Source: Coraliomargarita algicola (GTDB lineage: Bacteria; Verrucomicrobiota; Verrucomicrobiia; Opitutales; Coraliomargaritaceae). Taken from it: DNA of 64,000 bases. The notes below the pieces were generated by a model. The model saw only the letters and a program-made list of their open reading frames with translations, had not been told where the DNA came from and did no database searches. Both the position numbers and the translations under genes were made by a program. Positions 46,679 to 56,774 of the stretch are shown piece after piece (within the stretch, counting starts at the first letter, position 1; every line of letters begins with the position of its first letter). Where the stretch lies: contig NZ_CP138858.1 of the NCBI RefSeq assembly GCF_033878955.1, forward strand, positions 2,356,001 through 2,420,000, read 5' to 3'.

Positions 46679-48310
46679 ATGAAACTTCTATTTCATTGTC
46701 TTAAGCAAGAGATCCGTCAGCATCGAAGCGGACTGGCTCTATTGATCTCGCTGCTAGTCATACACGCATTCGGCCTCACACTAGGTTCCTTTAGATCGAT
46801 CACGTCGCCATGGTTCTACGATTTCATGGCCTATCTCACCATCGCCATTCAGCTATTGTTTATAGGACTCGCTGCCTATATCGGATACTGCCAATCCTCA
46901 TTTAGTAAAGAGCGTTACCTCGCAACAGCTCCAGTGCCCACCGTCGCCAATTGGGGCGCATTGTTCACACTGGTGACCCTACTCACTAGCCTATTCTTAC
47001 TTTCGGAATATTTCATTGCAACTTGCTGGGGGCTACCTAAGGACCAGATCGCTCCCCAATTCGTCCCCTATTTATTTGTCGGCTGGACGACATTACTGTT
47101 CGGCTCGCTGTGGGCAACTCCTGCCGCATTAGGCTATGGCTTACTCGTGATTTCGCCTATTTCGTTTCTGGCGACATTGGCATACGCCACTATCGTTGAG
47201 AAAAATATTCTCGGGCTATATGACTTCCACTTCACCGCATTCAGCATCGCACTCTTCTTCGGTGTCGCAGTCATTTACCGAGCCGCAACTAAAATACAGC
47301 GCCCGCTGCATCCGATACTACTGGCATCCTACGCCATCGTAATATTTTCAAGCCTGCTAATCGCCAGCAATTTACCCCCAAAAATGACAGAGGCGTCCGA
47401 CAGCATACAAGACGAGGTATTTGCTAGAAAACTAAAAGATAACATTCAGATTTACGGGAGCAGCACGGAGCGTAAAAGCTACGCGCGAGCGCTGAGTGTC
47501 GACTGGGATGCGATCAATCAGCCCTATATCGTGGATCCGATCGCACGCACACTCACCGCGAGGCATGCAGGCAATGAATTCTTCCGTGCGACTCAGAAAT
47601 GGGAAAACAACAATAACGACTTCGGAAGGCGCGTCCGCGAGGTGCAGTATCTACTCAAGCCATCCTTACACCCACAACAGATTCAATACATCAGCGAGCA
47701 GTACGCAGGTGAATCTTTTCTAAAGCCTAAGCAGTGGTATAAATTTTTAGACACCATCCCCCTACCAATTGACATTACTGATGGTGATGTCACTTACTCC
47801 ATTCAGCTCAGCCATAAGATCGCTCAGTTCAAAAAGATCGCCCGCATCCCACTCCAGCTGGGAGCGTCGGTTTCAATAGAGAATGGCACGATCACCTTGG
47901 TCCGAGCCGAGCTTCGATACATACAACAATATGGCGCTGGCAACCTTTGGTTCAACATTAGGAGCAACGACGGAACCCCCACAAACCAATGGGACCAGTC
48001 ACGCACCTATGTGCTACAATCAGACTCGCAAGATATAGCTAGCATTGGAGAGGGACAAGTAAAAGACATCCCCAGCATGGGCCCCTTGAAGCAGTCACTT
48101 AGCCGAGTAAAGCTCTACATCAAATCGGCCGACGATGAGCCACTCAAAGTAGAGGAATCATTCATCGATATCTACGAATGGGTCTATCATGGCATCAGCG
48201 ATCACCCTCCTGTCGAAGTCACAAAATCAGTTTCAGAGCTATTCCCGGTTCAATCAAACGAGGCTCATCCGACTCGGACGTATCCATTACTCCATTCTTC
48301 GCAATATTAG
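46679..48310 (+). CDS. ABC-2-type membrane protein of the YtrA-like operon (1)
   Basis: 543 residues from the ATG at 46679 (MKLLFHCLKQEIRQHRSGLA). About six membrane helices in the first 240 residues, a hydrophobic hairpin near 210-240, then a large extracytoplasmic C-terminal part (about 245-543) rich in beta strands, with no familiar motif. It starts like its downstream neighbour (a basic amphipathic helix, LK.EIR.HR), indicating that they are distant relatives and probably form the heteromeric permease driven by the upstream ATPase. Confidence 0.7.
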   Translation: MKLLFHCLKQEIRQHRSGLALLISLLVIHAFGLTLGSFRSITSPWFYDFMAYLTIAIQLLFIGLAAYIGYCQSSFSKERYLATAPVPTVANWGALFTLVTLLTSLFLLSEYFIATCWGLPKDQIAPQFVPYLFVGWTTLLFGSLWATPAALGYGLLVISPISFLATLAYATIVEKNILGLYDFHFTAFSIALFFGVAVIYRAATKIQRPLHPILLASYAIVIFSSLLIASNLPPKMTEASDSIQDEVFARKLKDNIQIYGSSTERKSYARALSVDWDAINQPYIVDPIARTLTARHAGNEFFRATQKWENNNNDFGRRVREVQYLLKPSLHPQQIQYISEQYAGESFLKPKQWYKFLDTIPLPIDITDGDVTYSIQLSHKIAQFKKIARIPLQLGASVSIENGTITLVRAELRYIQQYGAGNLWFNIRSNDGTPTNQWDQSRTYVLQSDSQDIASIGEGQVKDIPSMGPLKQSLSRVKLYIKSADDEPLKVEESFIDIYEWVYHGISDHPPVEVTKSVSELFPVQSNEAHPTRTYPLLHSSQY

Positions 48311-48344
48311 GCGCATCCAATCATACACATCTTTGAGAATCACT

Positions 48345-49880
48345 ATGCATACGATATTTCATCTACTGAAATGGCAGATTCGTGAGCACCGCATATTACT
48401 ATGCGTCAACTCCGCCCTTCTCACCGTTTTGCTGGCAATCCCCTTACTGACCGACTCGAGTGCACTTACCGAGATCACCTTACTGCTAAAAGTTTGCCTA
48501 CTAGTCAGCTGCGCAGTGCTGTGCACACGTATCACCCATGCACAACCCTACACTGGCAGCGAGTCCTTCTGGATGACGCGACCACTCTCACGGCGCGCCC
48601 ACCTCGCTTCGCAACTGCTACTACTGAGCCTATTTATTCTACTACCCACACTCGCGGGCATGCTAGCGATGACCATCCATATGGACGGAGAAGCAACTCA
48701 CTATCTAGCAGCGCTACTTAGCTGGGGCATTTATGTAGGCAGCTTCCTGTTTCTCTTCGCATTGACCTGCACCACATCAACTGCCTCCGGTGCCATCATC
48801 CTGATCATCGCAATTTTCACACTGGCGGGCATACTGGGCAGCACCGCCACCAGTAATTTTTCGAATGGCTCGCGCCCAAATCCCGATGCGTTGGTCATCT
48901 TAATGCCAACCCTTGGCATCCTGGCGCTCATATGCATCACCGTATTTATCAAACGGATCACTCAAACTAGGATCGTCCTTATTCTATTGGGCGTAGCCAT
49001 CCTGCCATTATTATCGGTCATTCAGTCTTTCAAGCTCGGCTCCACAGCCGAAGCACACATAGCAAACGCTCCAAAAATTAAGCTTTTAACTCAGCCACCG
49101 CAGGAGTTAAACCGCAGCCAATCCAGCTACTATCATCCCCTGCTGCTCACATCCGAAAATCCCCGAAGGGTCACAATTCCCAATCGCCTATCCCTTGAGA
49201 CTGAAAACGGCACATTCATTCGCAAATATTTCAGGACCAATAACACTCAATTGAACCCGTTGTTTACTGACAAAATCATGGCGGCCTTTCCAGCAGCCGT
49301 AGAAGTCGTATCCACAACCAATATAGCACCCTTTTTAAAGGTCGCAGGGAACGAATTTATCGACATACAAAACGAGGTCATTGATTCATTCACCCTCGAA
49401 AACGAACGTAGCGCGACCCTTTGCCTGACTGATTATTCGATTCAGCAGATAGGCGCACTCCCACTGACTGCAGATGCAAGTAAAAGTCGATCCGGACTGC
49501 GATTCTCGATTCACGCTGTTAAATCCAGCCAACACGGGACACAGGTTCAATACAGCCTGCAACGCAGCATCACCAAGGATATAAATAATAAACAACGTTG
49601 GGCAGAGGTGTACATGGCGCTTTACGATCCCCAAAGTAAGCGTCTCATCGTCCAACTCAGCAAAATAGCACACTACCCTTTAACGGAAAAATCGTCCTTA
49701 ACCACACACCACCAGAGCAATACTTTCAACATTCCGACTGACCTACTAACACCCAGCACCGAGCTACATATTTTCATAATCAAGAAAGAGAAGTATTACT
49801 GCATGCCCACCAGCTTGGCTCCAGGCGTCTATTATTCGTCAGTTGAGAGCGCAAGGAAGCCGCCCCCACGAAAACTCTAG
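48345..49880 (+). CDS. ABC-2-type membrane protein of the YtrA-like operon (2)
   Basis: 511 residues from the ATG at 48345 (MHTIFHLLKWQIREHRILL); an upstream open stretch overlaps the previous gene and is rejected. Six membrane helices in the first 230 residues, including SESFWMTRPLSRRAHLASQLL, a segment typical of ABC-2 permeases. The C-terminal half is a large polar domain. It is last in the operon; the small hairpin GCC-AAATT-GGC at about 49904-49914 follows but lacks a T-run. Confidence 0.7.
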   Translation: MHTIFHLLKWQIREHRILLCVNSALLTVLLAIPLLTDSSALTEITLLLKVCLLVSCAVLCTRITHAQPYTGSESFWMTRPLSRRAHLASQLLLLSLFILLPTLAGMLAMTIHMDGEATHYLAALLSWGIYVGSFLFLFALTCTTSTASGAIILIIAIFTLAGILGSTATSNFSNGSRPNPDALVILMPTLGILALICITVFIKRITQTRIVLILLGVAILPLLSVIQSFKLGSTAEAHIANAPKIKLLTQPPQELNRSQSSYYHPLLLTSENPRRVTIPNRLSLETENGTFIRKYFRTNNTQLNPLFTDKIMAAFPAAVEVVSTTNIAPFLKVAGNEFIDIQNEVIDSFTLENERSATLCLTDYSIQQIGALPLTADASKSRSGLRFSIHAVKSSQHGTQVQYSLQRSITKDINNKQRWAEVYMALYDPQSKRLIVQLSKIAHYPLTEKSSLTTHHQSNTFNIPTDLLTPSTELHIFIIKKEKYYCMPTSLAPGVYYSSVESARKPPPRKL

Positions 49881-50047
49881 TAGTTCAAGTATCGTGACCT
49901 CTCGCCAAATTGGCGAAACATTCAAATTATACAAATGCATGCTCTTGCGTCTTTTGCGCCTTTTGCGGCCATTCACTCATCTCTTTAGGTAAAACTCAGG
50001 CCACTATCGAAAGCTATGGCAGTTTCGATATACCATGCCAAATACTG

Positions 50048-50080
50048 CAAAAGTCCGGCTACATTTCATTACGCCGGGAC
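50048..50080 (-). terminator. Candidate terminator of tRNA-Arg
   Basis: On the minus strand, downstream of the tRNA, GTCCCGGC and GCCGGAC pair with one bulge and are followed by TTTT. The loop is 12 bases and the T-run short, so this is a moderate call. Confidence 0.4.
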
Positions 50081-50116
50081 AGGCTTCGTTCGCCAAAACA
50101 AGTTATGGACGAAGCC

Positions 50117-50191
50117 TGGTGCTCCCGGGCAGATTCGAACTGCCATTTGCGGCTTCGGAGACCGCCGCTCTATCCATTGAACTACGGGAGC
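50117..50191 (-). tRNA. tRNA-Arg (anticodon CCG)
   Basis: Complete cloverleaf on the minus strand: acceptor GCTCCCG/CGGGAGC, D arm GTTC..GAGC, anticodon stem GCGGT/GCCGC with loop CTCCGAA (anticodon CCG, reading CGG), variable AAAT, T arm GGCAG-TTCGAAT-CTGCC. The discriminator A and an encoded CCA follow (complement of 50117-50120). Confidence 0.95.
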
Positions 50192-50384
50192 AAGTGTTGT
50201 GCTGGCTAGATTCGCGACTACTCAAGCAGGGTCAACGCGAAAAAGAGTAGATCGCTGCGACTTACGGTGATTTCCAAGCTCACAGGCTAAATGCACTCCA
50301 GTGCTGACACTCCTCCCCCCCGGAACAGAGTTCCGAGGCTACCAGGCTGACACTCCTCCGGAACAAAGTTTCGTGGCTATGCAT
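50192..50384. repeat. Intergenic region with a two-copy direct repeat (second repeat family)
   Basis: GCTGACACTCCTCC begins two related copies, at about 50303 and 50347. Both continue GGAACA(G/A)AGTT(T)C(C)G(A/T)GGCTA, the first with seven C in place of two. The GGAAC..GTTCC part is an inverted repeat. No gene is visible in the rest. Confidence 0.55.
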
Positions 50385-50416
50385 AAAAAAGGCGCTCCCT
50401 TTCGGAAGCGCCTTTT
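50385..50416 (-). terminator. Intrinsic terminator of the GreA-like gene
   Basis: AAAAGGCGCT (50387-50396) pairs with AGCGCCTTTT (50407-50416). On the minus strand the stem runs into six T (complement of 50385-50390). It starts 20 bases after the gene's stop codon and is nearly symmetrical. Confidence 0.85.
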
Positions 50417-50435
50417 GTTTAAATTGCTTATCGCT

Positions 50436-52297
50436 CTACTTGGCGTCGAGCCAACGAGCGATGCTGAGGATCGTCCATTGCTCCTCATTGCCGCCAATCT
50501 TGGTGCTGACAGTCGCGCCTGGCTCTTTACCCAGCAGGGCTTGAGCGAGGGGGGTCTTGTAAGAGAGCACATCGTTGTCGGGATCGCTATCCCAGGCACC
50601 GAGAATGGAGTAGCGCTGCTCTTTACCAGTGGAGCCTTCCTTCAGATGAACGATACAACCAATGCCGACGTTGTCGGTGGTGGCTTCAGTGAAGTCGGTG
50701 ACGCGGGCGCGGGAGAGATCGATCTCCAGCTCACTCTTACGAGAAAGGAGGATGTCTTGATCCTGGCGAGCCATCTTGTATTCGGAATTTTCCTTCAAGT
50801 CACCGTGGTCGCGAGCGACTTGGATGGCGATCTTGTTCTCAGGAATCTTGGTGGAAACGAGTTCTTCGTATTCGGCCTTGGCTTCGTTGAAGCTTTCTTG
50901 CGATACGATAAGCGCCTCGTCTTCGGAAGTCTCGGCGGCTTGACCTGCGAGGAGGGCTTGGACAGTTGGGAATTGCTTGATGAAACGAGCAAGCAGCGCG
51001 ATTTCTTGGTCAAATCCTCGAAGCCTTGATTGAGCAAGAGGGTTTGTGCGAGATCGTTGGCGGTCTCGACATTGGCTTCTGCCAACAGGTCGGGAATCAA
51101 TGTGACGTCGTCGCTGAGCAGATCGGCCAATGGGATGCGGCGCGTGCTGGCATTTTGTAGTGCCTCGTGGTCGATCGCGTAGAACATCGCAGCGAGCAAG
51201 CGAGGGTTGACGAGGGGCTCGATGATGGAACCGTATTTCTTAGATGCGCGGTTTTTGACCACCCAGAAAAGAAGTGGGCCCTTGATTGTTTGCTCCTTAA
51301 GCCAGCGATCGAGGCAGTAGCTGATGCGCTCCTGCATCTCTTTCTCGAGCATGAAGTTGATACACTCGCTGGTGAATTTACCGCTGGAGTTACGCAGCAG
51401 ATCTTCGACCATCGCTTGCCATTTCTCTGGATAGGTGCGGCTAATGAGATCGAGGTAGCGCTTGAAATATTGAGCTGGCAAGTTGGCTGCGAGCTCGGAG
51501 TAATCGTTGGTGGCATCGAGAATCGAAGCTGAAGACGGCTCGAGTGTTTCGACATCTTCGTGCAGATCGCGGGCCAGATTGTTACGCACCCACACGCCAT
51601 GCAGACGATCGGCTTGGCTGAGGCTCTTCGCATTGGCGATTGCATCGGTGAGCTCTTCCAAGATGGAAGGCATCTCTTCGCGAACGACAGAAATGTTTTC
51701 TGACAGGGCGTAGAGTTTTTCGCCGAGCTCGATTTTTTGCTTCGAGTTCTTAGTGGCGCGGAATTGCTCGAGGATTTCATCCTCTGGTTTCACAGGCTCT
51801 TCACGGTAGATGTATGGGTCGCTCTTTTTAAGCGGCACACCGATACGAGGATCTTTGACCAATACCTTCTTGGTGGCGGTCCACCACTTTTTGTATTTAA
51901 TCGGTCCGATTACACGAGAAAGTCGACGCTCGATCTCTGTCGCCATCATCGCATGATTCTCGTTGGAGGAAATCATCTCACAGATCAAATCCGCCGGACG
52001 CTTTTTAATCATTTCCTCAATCACATCTGCTTCGATACGAGAACGTACGAGCAAGTCGTTGGGCAGCAGGATTTCTAGCTTGTCCACGCAAAAAGCAGGA
52101 GCCATTGCGTGGCCTTGCTTACCATCTTCAAAGTCGATGATTAAACGGTCGTCCGCAGCGTTATAATCCACAATTTTACCGAACCCCCAGCTACGGTGTA
52201 GGCAGTAGTTACCAGTTACCATAAGCTCGAGCTTTGCGCGTTGCGAAGCCAGTTTTGGGTTCTTTTTGATGAGAGCGTCAATGGACTCTTTATTCAT
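50436..52297 (-). CDS. GreA-like transcription elongation factor with large N-terminal extension (frame interrupted)
   Basis: Two overlapping frames make one protein of about 620 residues. From ATG 52297 the first frame gives a long N-terminal domain (KKNPKLASQRAKLELMVTGN, then RSWGFGKIVDYNAADDRLIIDF, a CarD/Tudor-like strand set, then helices) up to LLLNQGFED. The sequence then continues in the other frame as FDQEIALLARFIKQFP, SQESFNEAKAEYEELVSTKI, ARDHGDLKENSEYKMA and the GreA/GreB C-terminal domain. One T too few in GGATTTGAC (complement of 51012-51014) explains the break. The coiled-coil tip ARDHGDL.EN is the catalytic GreA signature for transcript cleavage. Such extended GreA proteins are known in related bacteria. 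Either a sequencing slip or a true lesion. Confidence 0.75.
51012..51014 (-). other. Frame break in the GreA-like gene
   Basis: Three T on the minus strand (AAA on plus) where four would join the two frames as GFEDFDQEIALLARF. Both sides keep good coding sequence, so the break is recent or an artefact. No canonical slippery heptamer is present. Confidence 0.6.
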
Positions 52298-52350
52298 AAT
52301 GATTGCTTGTCTTAGTCGTAAACTATCCACTATGGACAGTTTCCGCGCCA

Positions 52351-53643
52351 ATGAGAAGTATTAAGTTTAGCTTATCCAGAAAGTCCACAACAGGCTGGGA
52401 TGCTGCTGTACACTTGACAGAAGTGTATCTGTCAGGAGACCGAAAGGCCGACCAATTGTTGGACGAATTACCTATAGAATTTATAGGTGATCGGCGCGCC
52501 GCGTGCCAATCACTTTTTTTAGGCGCCCTACGCCATGGGCATCGCACCCAAGCCGCGCTGCAGGGGCTTTTGCGTAAAAAAGCAAGGGCGGGCGTCGAAG
52601 CGATACTACTGGTTTCCGGCTACGAGTTACTCGATGCGGACGCGGAGCGACACCCCAAGATCATCCACCACGCGGTAGAGCGCAGCAAGCAACTGATCAA
52701 CCGTTTCGAACAGGGCTTTCTCAATGCGGTGTTACGCAAGCTGCCCGACGCCCTGGCTGGCATCGATGCCGAACAAGCACCCGCCGCCTACTACAGCCAC
52801 CCAGCGTGGTTGGTCGCGCATTGGCAAAAGGAATTCCCCGAGAGCTACCGGGAACTGCTGGAATGGAATCAGGAAATACCGGCGACCTACCTTAAAATTT
52901 ACGACGAGTCCATTCAAGGCCCCGCAGGCCTGGAAGCGACGAATTGGCCGCAGTTTTACCGCATCACGCCCCAAATATCCTGGCAAGTGGACCTCCACCC
53001 TCTGCTGAATCAGGGCAACGCCTACATAAAAGACCCATCCACACGACTCGCGCCTGCCCTACTTGCGCCGCAGGCCGGTGAGTCCGTGCTCGACCTCTGT
53101 GCCGCCCCCGGCGGCAAAGCCTACGACATGGCCCACGCGATGAAAGGAAGCGGCCTCATCGTCGCCGTGGACCTGCCTGGCAATCGTATCGCCCGGCTCG
53201 ATGCGAATTTGTCCACCCTGCGCTCCGCAGACTTGCAATGCAAAATTATCAAATCCGACCTACTCGAACTCGACGCGGCGACCTTTGAAGCTCAGGATCT
53301 GCCACTGCGCTACGACGCCGTCATGCTCGACGCGCCTTGTTCAAACACGGGCGTCATCCAGCGCCGCACCGACGTCAAATGGCGCCTACGACCGAAAGAC
53401 ATCGCACAGTGTGCAAAGCTCCAACTGCAATTGCTCCACTCCGCAGCTCGATTTGTCAGAGCTGGCGGACGCATTGTATACAGCACCTGTAGTATCGAAG
53501 CCGCCGAGAACCAGCATGTGGTGGACGCCTTCCTGAAGAGCAAATCCGGCCAGGCATTTGAGCTCGAAGACTCCGCGCGCAGCCTGCCATGGGAGACCGG
53601 CCACGACGGGGCCGGCGCATTTCGACTACGCCGCAACAGCTAA
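52351..53643 (+). CDS. rsmB: 16S rRNA (cytosine-C5)-methyltransferase, RsmB/Sun family
   Basis: 430 residues from the ATG at 52351. N-terminal NusB-like helical domain (QGFLNAVLRKLPD) and C-terminal SAM-methyltransferase with VLDLCAAPGGKAYDMA (motif I), VMLDAPCSNTGVIQRRTDVKWR containing the first Cys, and YSTCSIEAAEN with the catalytic Cys. It methylates a cytosine in 16S rRNA (C967 in E. coli). Divergent from the GreA-like gene; the 53-base gap holds an imperfect inverted repeat AAACTATCC/GGACAGTTT. Confidence 0.9.
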   Translation: MRSIKFSLSRKSTTGWDAAVHLTEVYLSGDRKADQLLDELPIEFIGDRRAACQSLFLGALRHGHRTQAALQGLLRKKARAGVEAILLVSGYELLDADAERHPKIIHHAVERSKQLINRFEQGFLNAVLRKLPDALAGIDAEQAPAAYYSHPAWLVAHWQKEFPESYRELLEWNQEIPATYLKIYDESIQGPAGLEATNWPQFYRITPQISWQVDLHPLLNQGNAYIKDPSTRLAPALLAPQAGESVLDLCAAPGGKAYDMAHAMKGSGLIVAVDLPGNRIARLDANLSTLRSADLQCKIIKSDLLELDAATFEAQDLPLRYDAVMLDAPCSNTGVIQRRTDVKWRLRPKDIAQCAKLQLQLLHSAARFVRAGGRIVYSTCSIEAAENQHVVDAFLKSKSGQAFELEDSARSLPWETGHDGAGAFRLRRNS

Positions 53644-53652
53644 AATTGCACG

Positions 53653-54323
53653 ATGCCCGAATCACTCATAGTCCGCCCGGCCCCCAAAGCACGCCACGTC
53701 TTCAGCGCTCAAGGCGAATTACTCGCAGTCCCCAAAGGCTGGGCCCTGTTGCCCCCCGGTGATGCCGCACTTAGCCGACGGATCAAGCAGGACGGCCCCT
53801 CTTGGACAGTCAAAGAAAAGAAGGGCCGCAAGGAATTTTCACACGGCATATGGGCCCCGGCACACCGAATCGAAGCACTGCAAGCAGCACGCGAGCTCGA
53901 AAAAAAGATCCGGCCTACACAAAAAAACTGGAAGCCGGCCGCACTCGACGTGCTCAAGCGGAACTCGCTTACAGTGAGGATTTCACCCAGGCCTTGCGCG
54001 ATTACCTGAACTTTCATCCACGCTATGAACTTCTAGCAGGCCGCCTCAGCCAACTCATCGCCGCGCATGCGACGCCAGTCGGCAGTGGCACTGTCGCCCG
54101 CACCAAACGCATTCCGATCGAACAACGCGCCGAAGCGGCCACCATCGCCTGGATGCGTCATCAGACCACCGCTTACGATCACATGGACATCCCGCGTGCG
54201 AAAGGCGCGCGCCGCGAGGTGCGTCGTATGCTCGCGAAAGAATCGAAACGACTACTGGAATCTTACCGGCGAGGCACTCGTATCGACGTCACCAACTGTC
54301 CCCTACAAAAAGCGATCCGATAG
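53653..54323 (+). CDS. DUF2293 protein, read through a -1 frameshift at a slippery A7 tract
   Basis: The zero frame from ATG 53653 runs to 54009, but family resemblance continues in the -1 frame to 54323. The N-terminal part (MPESLIVRPAPKARHVFSAQ to AARELEKK) is followed in the -1 frame by DPAYTKKLEAG, then DFTQALRDYLNFHPRYE, IAAHATPVGSGTVARTKRI, AATIAWMRHQTTAYDHM and RREVRRMLAKESKRLLESYR, the DUF2293 domain. The switch falls at A AAA AAG (53901-53907). A ribosome slipping back one base there would make a 223-residue protein. One missing A would look the same. DUF2293 has no known activity. Confidence 0.65.
53901..53907 (+). promoter_or_regulatory. A AAA AAG slippery heptamer in DUF2293 gene
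   Basis: In the zero frame the codons are GAA AAA AAG. A slip back by one gives AAA AAA then GAT, which enters the frame that encodes DUF2293. This is the same heptamer that dnaX uses in E. coli. No strong downstream hairpin is obvious by eye, so a plain A deletion remains as likely. Confidence 0.45.
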
Positions 54324-54381
54324 CCGCGCGGCACGCAGCAGCGAGGCGTAAGAACCGGGCAAGCAGGCAACGAAGCTGGGG

Positions 54382-55605
<1,224 letters not shown>

Positions 55606-55652
55606 ACAATAAATACGGCTGTGAGCGGACGGTTTTGTCAAGCAGGCATGTA

Positions 55653-56405
55653 TCACACCGAAGGCAGGCGCGCTTCAAACTCACCAATATCCTCTGGCGT
55701 ATCGATGCCGATAGTCGCTTGATCGGTCATGCCGACGTGTATGCGATAACCATGCTCCATGGCGCGAAGTTGTTCAAGTTTTTCAATCTGTTCCAAGAAA
55801 CCAGGCTCCAGGCCCGAAAAGGCACGAAGAAAATCTGCTTTATACGCATAGAGACCGAGATGTCGATAACAAGGGTTCTGCGCCAACCATGCCGCATCCA
55901 CTTGGCCCCCGGCATCGCGGACAAAAGGTATGGGCGAACGCGAAAAATAGAGGGCGTAACCTGAGCGATCACGCACCACTTTCACTTGATTGGGATTTGC
56001 AAAATCCTGCGGGCGCTCAAAGGGGACAGCTAATGTCGAGATCGCAGCCTCGCCAGAGAGTCCCGCAGCCAGCGCACGGATCTGCTCTCCTGTGACCAGC
56101 GGCTCATCGCCTTGCACATTGATCACTGCGGACGCACCAATCGCAGCATTGGCCTCAGCCAAGCGATCTGTGCCACTCGGATGATCGGGACGCGTGCGCA
56201 CTACATTAAAGCCCGCCTCGCTGAGGCAACGCTCCAAGGCCTCATCATCCACCGCAAAGTAGAGCGGGAACTCAGGCGCGACTGCACGAATACGCTCGGC
56301 CGTCCACAATACGATAGGCTTGCCTCGAACAGGATGCAGCAGCTTTTGAGGAAAACGTGTCGAAGCGAGTCGAGCAGGCACAATAATAGAAGGTGTCTTT
56401 GACAT
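55653..56405 (-). CDS. kdsB: 3-deoxy-manno-octulosonate cytidylyltransferase
   Basis: 250 residues from the ATG at 56405 (MSKTPSIIVPARLAS). IIVPARLASTRFPQKLL, the NVQGDEPLV metal site, TRPDHPSGTDRLAE and RHLGLYAYKADFL are diagnostic. It activates Kdo as CMP-Kdo for the LPS inner core, so the organism makes LPS. Divergent from the rhodanese gene and upstream of trpB on the same strand. Confidence 0.93.
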   Translation of the reverse strand: MSKTPSIIVPARLASTRFPQKLLHPVRGKPIVLWTAERIRAVAPEFPLYFAVDDEALERCLSEAGFNVVRTRPDHPSGTDRLAEANAAIGASAVINVQGDEPLVTGEQIRALAAGLSGEAAISTLAVPFERPQDFANPNQVKVVRDRSGYALYFSRSPIPFVRDAGGQVDAAWLAQNPCYRHLGLYAYKADFLRAFSGLEPGFLEQIEKLEQLRAMEHGYRIHVGMTDQATIGIDTPEDIGEFEARLPSV

Positions 56406-56435
56406 ATCGCCTAACATCATCATGAAACTTTGCCA

Positions 56436-56756
56436 ATGAACAAGGAAATCAGTGCAAGCGATGCGGCAATTTTACGGGCAAATGATCCCCAAACAGTCTT
56501 TCTCGATGTGCGGGAAGACTCTGAACTGGCGATCTGCCGTATCGAGGGCGCACTCCACATACCAATGGGCGAAATCCCGGAACGCCACAGCGCTCTGCCC
56601 CAGGACGTGCCTTTGATTGTATTATGCCACCACGGGATGCGCAGCATGAATGTAATCCAATACCTCCGTGCAAAAGGCTTCGACAACACCATTAACTTAA
56701 GCGGCGGCATCCACGCTTGGGCGCTCGAAGTAGAGCCTGAGATGCGTCGCTACTAG
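56436..56756 (+). CDS. Rhodanese-like domain protein
   Basis: 106 residues from the ATG at 56436. A single rhodanese domain: VFLDVREDSELAICRIEGALHIPMGEIP, the active-site loop VLCHHGMRSMNV with catalytic Cys, and GGIHAWALEV. CHHGMRS fits the sulfurtransferase loop of the UBA/MoeB-associated or GlpE-like type. It moves sulfane sulfur; the partner is unknown. It sits between kdsB and the cyclase gene, on the opposite strand. Confidence 0.88.
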   Translation: MNKEISASDAAILRANDPQTVFLDVREDSELAICRIEGALHIPMGEIPERHSALPQDVPLIVLCHHGMRSMNVIQYLRAKGFDNTINLSGGIHAWALEVEPEMRRY

Positions 56757-56774
56757 CAGCGCATTGATGAAGAA

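Noticed and set aside
50301..51029. 242-residue plus-strand frame
   Set aside because: It runs through the GreA-like terminator and is antisense to the GreA domain, whose motifs are unmistakable on the other strand.
50795..51030. Programmed frameshift in the GreA-like gene
   Set aside because: The switch point has no X XXY YYZ heptamer or evident stimulatory structure; a one-base loss is simpler.
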